64,000 nucleotides of DNA from Adiantum capillus-veneris (Eukaryota; Streptophyta; Polypodiopsida; Polypodiales; Pteridaceae). The stretch spans positions 83,061,340 through 83,125,339 of the forward strand of contig CM043971.1 of NCBI GenBank assembly GCA_014529385.2, written 5' to 3'. A program made the position numbers and the translations under genes. This document shows positions 55,861 through 64,000 of this stretch, piece after piece. Positions within the stretch are counted from its first letter, which is position 1, and each line of letters begins with the position of its first letter. The notes under the pieces are model-generated. The model saw nothing but the letters and a program-made list of their open reading frames with translations. It did not search any database and had not been told where the DNA came from.

Positions 55861-58153
55861 TAGATTTTCTTTATTTAGGATAACTGATCTTTTTGATTTT
55901 TGCTTTTTGCTTTTCCATCAAGAAAAGGTCTTAGTTCTAGAAGGTGGGGCTTTATGTAAAGGGTGGTCCTTTAAGTATTGCAAAATGTTTTCCATTGTCT
56001 TTGTGTGTTTCAAAGGGTCATGGATGACCCTCATGCGAGTAGTCAGCTTCTCTTTAACATGTACCTGAAACATCAGGTAGAACCAAGGTAAGTAGGCATG
56101 GATTAGCCTGCAAACCTAAAACCAACAAAGTCAAAAGATCATGATAGTTGTGAATTTCTAAAGCCAGCATCTTGGTCTTCCAGTATCTTGGGAGAACCTT
56201 GTGTTTAGGACGTATGTGTTTCTATTTTTAGACTTATACTTGAACAAAAAGAACATAACAATTCAAAAGAACATAGCAATTCAAAAAACAGCTAGCTTTA
56301 GACAAGGGACAAGGATTAGCACAAAAACTACTCGATTTTTAATTCATTTTAGTACATCATAGTGAGAATGAGGTATCATTATAGTGTTTTCTACATAAGA
56401 TAGTCAAGAACAACAGATTCTAAAGTGAAAGAGGCCAAGTTCAACAGTGACGGACAACATCTAAGACAAAAAGATCATAAGTAAGATAGAGTCCTCACCT
56501 GCATCCATATAAACAAGACATTAGATTTTTTAGCCTTGAATATGCTTTACAGGTGTTAACAAACCCTATCAGTTATTATCCATGTCCTACTTAAAACCTT
56601 TTAACTTATACCTACCATCCATGTAGTGTTAAATAGTGGCAAGTAACCATTCTCAGTAAAAATGGTATGAAACTATCACATTTTTAAAGATCAAAAGGCC
56701 AAATGTAAAGCTAAAAGGGTAAAATTTTTGAATTCATTTTTTTAGTTGTGGTGGCCTTCTGATCCAAGTAAGTTTCATTAGGTTATGAAAGTAGTAAGGG
56801 TATCAATTACCCCTTATTATTTAGGAAATTAAAAATATTTTCTAATTAGATTAAGTTTTGATCAGCAGAAGGCCATCACCCCTTCTGATCCAAGTGTTTT
56901 AACCCATTTTTAAAATCCCAATGAAGTTCAAGTTAAGAAGCTTTTTGCAAAACCACTTTTCAGTGGTTTTTTGTCAAACAATAATGAAATCTAAGATTTT
57001 ACTCATGTATCACATGCATGATCATTATCCAAATAGTCCCAACAAGATGATTTGTAAACCTACTATGCCCGAGTGATCAATAAAGGTCAAACCCTACAAT
57101 TTCAATTAATCACTACCATATCATTATTGCATCATAAATTTCATAAAACATTAGATTTTACCAATGTGGGAGTTTCCAAGCCATAGAAGAAGCACTCAGT
57201 AGTATATAAAAATCAACAAAATTTCCCATTGTGCTTAATCTAGATTAACCAATAGTACTAAAACTCCAAAATTCAGAAGAAGCAACGATTGCCTTTCCTT
57301 GTATCAATATGATACCATATTGTATTAAGCTAAATGCCAAATGCCCAAGTCAGGATCATAATTAGGGTAATCTATTAGTGTTAGGAAGGACTTAGTAATT
57401 TCTTTCTTAAATGAGTAGAGAATATCCACTGTCCAATTACCAGGTTACATAGGTTATTGCCTAACCATAAGAATATTAGAAATATACTCCAAGAAAAGTT
57501 GAAGCTACTAATCACCATTTATCAATCAAAAAAAGTAAGTCAGTGACATAATATTAAATCTTGAGTTCAGTATAATGAAACACTAATATTTCATCAGCCC
57601 ATTTTGTTAGCCGACCCGCCAGAGAAGAGAGATCATTTATCAATGAGTGAGAAACAACAATCTAAAACTTGAGAAGGGCATATGGGAAGGAGCATACATT
57701 GCTCAATCAATGCCAAGAAGAGTGTCCAAATTAGCATACCACAAGTTCATCTTAAAACATTAAGAAATTCAAGTGTCATATTTCTTAAACCTATAATGTA
57801 TCAGCATCACAACCCAGTAGAAATTAAAAAAACACCCAGTTAAGGATATTTTTCAATCATCAACAGCTTGGCAAAAACAAGAGAAGTATTGCATGTTAAA
57901 AGTGTAGTAAGGTAATTCTAATGCTATAGTCCACAATCCTTTATTAAGTCAACCAATCACAATAGAAACCAAAACCAAGAAAAAGCAACAGATTACATGT
58001 ATCATCAACAGTTTGGCACCGACCTGAGATGCATTTTTTGTTTGACCAACTCCATAGTGTTAGGAAGGGAGACATTGCCACCCCACATACAATAGTTGCA
58101 CAAAACCATTATAATTGGTAGACCACTCACTCAACATACTTTCCCAGACACAC
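55861..58153 (-). mobile_element. PLE unit I, minus strand, 5' region
   Basis: Upstream of the ORF1 fragment lies motif I (56590-56490) and AT-rich noncoding sequence. No gene or promoter hairpin was found in 56.6-58.1 kb. The upper border is set by the LTR at 58154 and is uncertain. Confidence 0.45.
56490..56592 (-). ncRNA. Conserved structured PLE motif, copy I
   Basis: Minus strand arms CACCTG (56555-56550) and CAGGTG (56501-56496) pair perfectly, although most of the sequence between them differs from the + strand copies. Confidence 0.55.
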
Positions 58154-59012
58154 TGTTAGCAGCAAGCTAACTTGGATACCATTTTTCGGAGCTCTCATTG
58201 TAAAAACACTTATTATTTTGATAAATTGAGAATATTGTAACTCCTATTTTACGGATAAATCTTTGTAATTGATAAGCCAGTGCTACAAGCTTCCAAATTG
58301 TATCAACCTGTCATTACCCATCTTTAGTTAGAGCTCCCATATTATTAGTTTGACCACAAAAAACCTTGCCTAGGTATAAAAGCCAATTTTTGTAAGTTAT
58401 TTTTAAGTTTCGAATAATAAAATACACAGTGCGAGCTAATGGCACTCACTTCTCTCCTTCTCACGCTTCCTACTCCCTCCCTGGTTGTCACATTGCAGTT
58501 GCGTTTGTTGCATTGCAACCACAGGTAAGAGCTCTATGTATTGACGTAAGCATTTCACAGTGTAGCTTTTGGCATGCCTAATTTCATCATAAGTAGAAAT
58601 TTACACTTCAAAATAAAAAACTAAGCATAGGTGGGGTATTAGGGCATCATTGCTAAGCATTTAAATGCATTCTGGGTCGAAAACGACTAGGTCAAAAATC
58701 CATTGTTGTTAATATTCACGATTTGTGCTTAGGTCTTATAAACTTGTCCTAGAAGTTTCATTATGTTTGGATGTCATTTGATACTGTAACGGATGTGATT
58801 TGTTTGTCGATGAGCGATTGGCTTTTGGTGATTTCAGTCACGAGTGTAGCTTGAGTTAGATGCAAGTTGTTTGTTGTTTTCCGAGAGATTGACAACCTCT
58901 TGTAGCCTCTATGCACTAGTCGAGTCAACTTCGTCCCATGGATTGCGAATGTAATCGTGGTTTTCATTAAATTTGCAATAAGATAGGAGTGAGGTTAGAC
59001 ACCCGTCCCACA
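58154..59012 (+). repeat. Putative 5' LTR, 859 bp
   Basis: Begins TGTTAGCAGCAAGC and ends GTCCCACA directly before a recognisable primer site. It contains GGTATAAAAGCC (TATA box, 58373-58384) and AATAATAAAATAC as a possible polyadenylation region. The 3' partner is outside the window, so the start is inferred. Confidence 0.6.
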
Positions 59013-59034
59013 TTTGGCACCGCTACCGAGGATC
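59013..59034 (+). promoter_or_regulatory. Primer binding site, Asp-tRNA type
   Basis: TTTGGCACCGCTACCGAGGA resembles the TTTGGCGCCGTTGCCGGGGA primer site of plant Athila/Tat-type gypsy elements, with four differences. Confidence 0.7.
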
Positions 59035-59589
59035 AAAGAGACCTAAACTAGGGAAAAACACGAGTGTCTTGTGAAGTTATCCTTTAGCTTCCTCTCGGAT
59101 CTCCTAGAATAGAAACTTTCTTTTAGAAACCGCATAGCTGAAGATTGTCGTCTTTTGCTGTGTAGAGGTAGCTTGGAAGTAATCGTACTTGCTGAGTGCC
59201 TTTAGGATTGTAGGACTGTAGAATTAGATTAGGATTTTGAGAATAATTGATAGAAGAGACAAGTCGTAAGATCAATGCTCAAGAAACCATAAAAAACAAG
59301 AAAACGAGTGTTTGTGGACAGTTTCCACCCCCATTGCATGAGAACCTAGGAGTAGGGTAAGTAGGATCCGAGGTGGATTTCAGAACATTTCTCTCTCTGA
59401 AAGAATCAATGTGAGTTGTTATTTGAAGTTGCATAATTTGAGGTCCACGTTTAGAAATAGCACGAAAAGACTCCATACCACTCAATCCGACTGGAGAGTA
59501 TGCTTAAAAGTTGTATGAACCATTGGGTAAACTCAAGGACACATTGAGGTAAAAATTTCAAGAGTTTGGAAAAACTCAAATTATTTACT

Positions 59590-60790
59590 TTTTCCTGACA
59601 TTTTAGGCCAAATTAAGTTTTGACTTGATTCATAGGCTTAAAATAGCTCCTGAAAAGACTGTCCTTTGATAAAAAGCAAAAATGTGTTCATTTTGGGCAT
59701 AAAGTAAATAATCATGATTATTTATTTTCAGCTCAAATTTGACTAAGGTTGATACCAGTGACTCATTGCATGTGTACAAAAAACTTTTGTAAAGACACAT
59801 AGGATTTGGATAAAAAAATTGGTAAAAAACTGGGTAAAAAGTAAAGTTTGAACTGACTCTCGGGAACTTGAGTGTAAATTGGGGAACAAATTGTCCAAAC
59901 TCAATAAAACTTGATTCATAGGCTTATATTGATGTGATAGACATGTGTACATGCTCAATTGACCAAAAAGATGCAAAAAGTTACCAAAAGTAAATAATCG
60001 TGATTATTTATATTTGTCCCAATTTCCAATTTTTTTTGACTAAGTTAGCATAACACTAGTTTTATCATGTTGTAATAAGCCCACAAACCAAATTTGGTAA
60101 GATTTGGATCATTGGATTGAAAATTGTGACCAAATTTGCAAAGTTAGTCTACGGATAGAAAACTGATGACCATTTGACCAAAAATTGTCCAAACTTGATG
60201 AAACTTAGCTAGAGACCTTAAGTTGAAGTGCTTAACAGACCTATGTCAAGATTGGGACAAAAACTTGCAAAAAATTAGCAAAAGTAAATAATCACGATTA
60301 TTTACATCTGCTTCAAAAATTGACAATCTTGCATATTTGAGCATACCACAAGGTCAAGCATATCAAGTAGACCATACAAATCAATTTCGGTGAAATTTGG
60401 ATCACAAAAGTGAGACTTAACCCATATTCTTGAAAACCAAGTCTGCGGACACGAAACAATTGTTAAACTTGAACAAATTTTGTCCAAACTTAGTGAAACT
60501 TGTCCAAGGACCTTAACAGGTTGTATACTTGGCAAACCAAGCCAAAAAAAGCAAAAATTGACAAAAGTAAATAATCACGATTATTTACTATTGCGACATA
60601 GAGACACCAATTTTGACTTTTCAACTTGTACAATGTTAGACCAACATAATACAAGGCCACCGGGAAATTTTGGGTTGAATCGGATCCAAATTGGTACATG
60701 TTCATTCAGTTTTCGGGTTGCAGACTTGTCCTTTGAATTTTTGCCAAAGTCGAATCTGAAAGTCTTGACCGCTGACTCAATTAGCTTGAT
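59590..60790 (+). repeat. Degenerate tandem array with a conserved palindrome in each unit
   Basis: About four units of 283-294 bp. Each has TTGTCCAAACT-like and GAAACTT-like phrases and one palindrome with arms GTAAATAATC and GATTATTTA(C/T), separated by two bases. The palindromes are at 59704-59725, 59990-60011, 60284-60305 and 60567-60588 (loops AT, GT, AC, AC). The flanking sequence is much more diverged than the palindromes. Confidence 0.8.
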
Positions 60791-61176
60791 TTGAAGTGAT
60801 ACACATAGACCAATCGCAATAGCTAGCAAAAACTATACCGTCTTTGTGAAAGGATAGCTAACTTGATCAAATTGATACTGAAATCAAGTTGCAGACAAGG
60901 AATCGGTAGCTTGACAGAAGTTGCAATCCAGTCAAGTGGAAGAAATTGACAACAAGTCAATCCAAAGGTAAGTACCCTATCCAGGGCTTCACAAGTCTTT
61001 ATGAACCTTAGATTTGGTCGTGTACTAGGAAATCATGGCATATTTGGAGAAACCTCCAGTAGAGTATCCACTGAAGAAAGTGTGAATCAAGGCAATCCCT
61101 TGCATAGTATTCTTAAAGAAGTATCGAACACTTTTTCAGGGATTGTGGATTTGAAGCTTCTGGAATTTCTAAACCA

Positions 61177-61470
61177 TTGACCTTGAAAACATTACCCTCT
61201 TACTTGGGAGATAACGAAGATGAATCCATAGTGTGTAAAACCACTCAGGTAAAAAGAGTGGAACAAACCCTAGAATTAAACAACATTCATTCAATCATGT
61301 CTACACCCATCCAATGCACTCTTACTTTAGAAAAATTGTTAAAGCTCATACCATATTTATGGAATGATTTATAGAAAACTCTAGAGAAAGTGGGAATAAC
61401 GGGGCTAATCGCAAAAAATTTGGAAAAATTGAAACACGAAATGGACAACAAAGAGATTCATATGTTCCAA
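61177..61470 (+). pseudogene. ORF upstream of protease in element 4, unknown
   Basis: An open stretch of 65 codons starting MTLKTLPSYLGDNEDESIVC, with further readable sequence after a TAG. No domain was recognised. It may be the gag-pol linker. Confidence 0.35.
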
Positions 61471-62099
61471 TGAACAAAGTAAGAGAATACTATGACGGGG
61501 AAGGAGGAAACACAACCCTTCCAGTGAAATATAATGACATAGAAACCATGGCAATATTGGATAGTGGGACAGGCATAGCCATAGCCACGAAAGCAGTATG
61601 GAAATCCTGGGGACAACCAGCCATTAGACAAACTCGAATGAAATTAAAAGATGGACACATTGAAAGACCCCTAGGATTGCTTGAAAAAGTGATAGTTAAT
61701 TCCTGTGGGATTGAATATCAATACACTTTTGCCATAGTAGACTTTGGGAAGAAACTCAGATGAGTTAGAAGAACACTCAGCTACCTCAACTGATTCGGGT
61801 CAAAAAAAGAACATGTGAGAGCTAAGCTACTCATGAAAGGAGGGGAGGAAATTGTTTTTGACTTTCCTAACCAGAAACCAAGAAGAAAAAAATGGTATAG
61901 ACGAAAAAGAGATATTAAAAATTTGAAAGCTAGTCCTATGCCATTAGTCTCCAGTAGAACACAGTTCTTGATGCAGATAGATGCACATGATTGTGTCAAG
62001 GACAAAATCACTGGCAGATATCCTTCAATCAAATTTCCAAAAATGTCGAAAACATCAAGAAAAACGAGGAAGGATACTCAAGAAAAGCCAAAAAACTAG
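61470..62099 (+). pseudogene. Retropepsin-like protease of element 4 with basic tail
   Basis: TMAILDSGTGIAIATKAVWK (61550 onward) is the aspartic-protease active site (DSG). KLKDGHIERPLGLLEKVIVN follows in the flap region and YTFAIVDFG at the end. After a stop at 61761 the same frame runs to 62099 with a very basic segment (NQKPRRKKWYRRKRDIKNLK). Retropepsins process gag-pol. The usual ILGRPFL motif is not visible, so the domain is truncated or diverged. Confidence 0.65.
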
Positions 62100-62211
62100 G
62101 AAAAGGAGTCAGCCATGACACGAGTTGAGTGGAAAAATAAGTATCAAGAGTTGAAAAAAGCAGTGATCTGACAAATCAAGCTATCCTTGATTACATTGAA
62201 CAGTAGACTAC

Positions 62212-62364
62212 CATTGAAGAAGATGACGATAAGGAGGAAGAAGAAGCAGAGAAGGAGGAGGATGAATCAAATGAAGGGCATAATGATGATGATGATGATG
62301 CCTCTCCTCCATCTCCACCTCCAAGACCTGGTACTGGTGGTACAGGGCCAACTGGAGGAAATTA
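62212..62364 (+). pseudogene. Acidic and proline-rich linker
   Basis: Reads IEEDDDKEEEEAEKEEDESN, then a DDDDD run, ASPPSPPPRPGTGGTGPTGG and a TAG. Acidic low-complexity followed by Pro/Gly suggests a disordered linker. No function can be assigned. Confidence 0.45.
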
Positions 62365-62670
62365 GTCACAAGCAGACCAGCCAGACTAGCATGAAGGGCA
62401 ACGGTCAAGCAATCAGCGGCTAGGAGAGCAACAATCCAGCAACACTGGGAATCCACCGACACACCAGTCACAACACAGCAAGGATGTTAAAGGGAAAGGC
62501 AAAGCTGGACTGAGGGACTAGCAGGTGATGAGCAACATTCATTACAGCTCATCACGCTGAACAAGAGATTGAGACATCAGCAAGCTCCTATAACCAGGAG
62601 GTATCTAGAGGATGATTATCTTATCTCTGATCTGGAGCGCTTTCAGTGACTGTATGTCGGAGCCAAGGAA

Positions 62671-63040
62671 ATGGTTGAGCATTGGAAATCAGCTGCTTTC
62701 CATGATCAAGAGGCCTGCCAATTACCTGCACATCCTAGTACAATACAGCTGTTAGAAAGGATGCCTGAATGGATACTAAGTGCTGAAGAGAGAGTAACCA
62801 ATCCACATTGGCAACGGCAGTCTGCTGCAGTTGTCACTCTCTGGCCATGGAATTAGAGCTTCTGTTGGGGAACAAGCCAACATATAAATGCATGAAGGAT
62901 GTCAGGAATCAATTGAAAGAGGTCCTAGTGCAAAGGCAGATTGCTAGGGGAGTTCTGGATCAAATTGTGCGGACCATTCTTGAAGACCAGACTGCCAGCT
63001 GCAAGGGACCTCAAACCCAAATGTCAGTGGGAGAATAGGC
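62671..63040 (+). pseudogene. Unknown ORF pair of element 4
   Basis: Two overlapping stretches. The first has MVEHWKSAAFHDQEACQLPA and ERMPEWILSAEERV. The second has LELLLGNKPTYKCMKDVRNQ and QRQIARGVLDQIVRTILEDQ. They look like parts of one helical protein split by a frameshift near 62850. They are not RT, integrase or a standard gag. Confidence 0.4.
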
Positions 63041-63280
63041 AACTGCTCTTCCACGACTATTTCAGCTGGTTTGAGTAACCAGAAAGATGATGTCGCAAGA
63101 GAACCAGACTATCCTTAACTTCTTGGAATTTGTGCCTGATTCCCCAGTTCTCTTGTATGCTTTACCAGCAAGAGAGGCAGAGTTGCCAAGATTTTTTACC
63201 CTCAATATCTAGAACTAGCCGATCAACTCACATATTTCAAGATTACTGATGATCTTCAGGATTGGTATGAGCAATCGACT

Positions 63281-63720
63281 GTGGAATGGAAAACTTGGCA
63301 AACACTATTCAACGACGCTCTCCAACTGAATGATCTCCAGGAGCTGAAAGATGAGGTGCAGAGGATCAAACTGCGTATGGGCCAGTGGAAAATTCAGATC
63401 AGAGGCCTCACTAAGATCACCAACCAACTGCTGCAACTCACTGTTGAGTCCTCTAAACTGCCTGATAAGGACATTACGGCTAAACCAAGACTAGGACCAT
63501 AGTACAGAGAGATGGCTGAGATTATTTTTGAAGCTCGGATCAAAACCAATCAGCCTCTCCTAGAAGGATGGATCCATACAACCTCGCATTGTCACGAACT
63601 GGCCAGAACTTGGATCACCAAAGGCAGACGCACGCCCCGGGGGATTCACCGTGGAAAACTTATCGCACCACGTAAGTGTAGGGGAGGGGTTTTTTTTTAC
63701 AAGTTACATAAGCGTATAAG
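63281..63720 (+). pseudogene. Coiled-coil-like ORF of element 4
   Basis: MEWKTWQTLFNDALQLNDLQ is followed by ELKDEVQRIKLRMGQWKIQI, RGLTKITNQLLQLTVESSKL, a stop at 63500 and MAEIIFEARIKTNQPLLEGW in the next frame. Heptad-like spacing of Leu/Ile/Met suggests a coiled coil. It may be a gag-like or accessory protein of the element. Confidence 0.4.
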
Positions 63721-64000
63721 TTAGGGGCAGGCCCCCTATTATAAGTTCTCCCAAGCTTAAAAATAAGGGAGGGGGTATCATATATATGGGGGGAGAAGCG
63801 TGAAAAGGGGAAAATGAGAGGAAGTTTTTGTGTTTCAAAATTATGGCTTCCCAAAAGAGTCTGCTCTCAAACTTGTGAGTCAATAGCTACAAAGATACAT
63901 GAAAGAACTAACACTTCTTTGTATCAATTTCTTGTTTTGTGATTGAGGGATGAGAGCAATAAAGAGTTTGTATAGATGAAAATTTACACGGAGAACTTAG
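63721..64000. other. Unassigned window end
   Basis: Purine-rich runs (GGGAGGGGG, GGGGGGAGAAG) and no gene. It does not match the LTR at 58154. Confidence 0.4.

Larger units (their letters stand above)
58154..64000 (+). mobile_element. LTR retrotransposon 4, 5' part, probably non-autonomous
   Basis: The 5' LTR (58154-59012) and primer site are followed by a 2.1-kb leader with a palindrome-bearing tandem array, then a retropepsin ORF, an acidic region and ORFs without RT or integrase motifs. The element runs off the window. Protease without a recognisable gag or RT in the first 5 kb is unusual and suggests a large non-autonomous derivative of a Ty3 lineage. Confidence 0.65.

Noticed and set aside
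59590-60790. CRISPR-like array from evenly spaced palindromes
   Set aside because: Spacing is about 290 bp with related spacers, in a plant LTR-element leader. It is a tandem repeat.

Overview
The window is repeat-dense nuclear DNA of a land plant. The evidence is the retroelement mix: a Ty1/copia element primed by initiator-Met tRNA, chromodomain Ty3/gypsy elements, a plant-type LINE with a DUF4283-like/zinc-knuckle ORF1 and a zf-RVT tail, and a Ty3 element with the TTTGGCACCGCTACC-type primer site. I see no host gene, rRNA, tRNA or CRISPR array. The Penelope-like content and the short-LTR chromoviruses would fit a non-angiosperm plant (lycophyte, fern or gymnosperm), but that is inference and the species cannot be named. 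Nearly every coding region is broken, so this is a graveyard of nested transposons.

Layout: 1-4345 holds gag-protease remains of a Ty3 element. 4364-4920 is the 3' end of a Penelope-like element (PLE) ending in (CA)n. About 5185-16295 is a copia element split by a 6.9-kb LINE on the minus strand (7731-14664, 15-bp target duplication). From about 16.5 to 50.2 kb, PLE units lie head to tail on the + strand, separated by (CA)n tracts. Two chromoviral Ty3 elements interrupt them: 30983-37145 (+) and 41127-46938 (-, intact LTRs and perfect TCTGG duplication). Around 50.2-50.6 kb the orientation flips, and PLE-derived units run on the minus strand to about 58.1 kb. From 58154 to the window edge lies the 5' part of another LTR element with a long leader, a tandem array of palindrome-bearing repeats, a retropepsin ORF and unusual downstream ORFs.

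The most interesting system is the PLE family. Its reverse transcriptase carries PLE/telomerase-type motifs (KGLNHIS, PTYKIHK, GIPMGFSFSPL, YRYMDD, SNRPHKVAL) and a CxC motif upstream, as reported for the N-terminal-endonuclease PLEs (Naiad/Chlamys). No GIY-YIG endonuclease could be found. The units share architecture that I could compare inside this window: a TATA-like box plus hairpin plus ATGGAG mini-exon at five loci; an approximately 110-nt structured motif at nine loci; a first ORF ending in an RGRGRN tail, separated by a stop from the RT ORF; and a 3'-terminal stem just before the (CA)n tract. The two RNA stems show paired (compensatory) base changes between copies. Several units break at the same CTACACAC-like site and continue as (CA)n, which suggests microsatellite-directed or microhomology-directed integration.

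Limits: alignments were done by eye. Element borders without target duplications are approximate, and clade assignments rest on motif recognition only.
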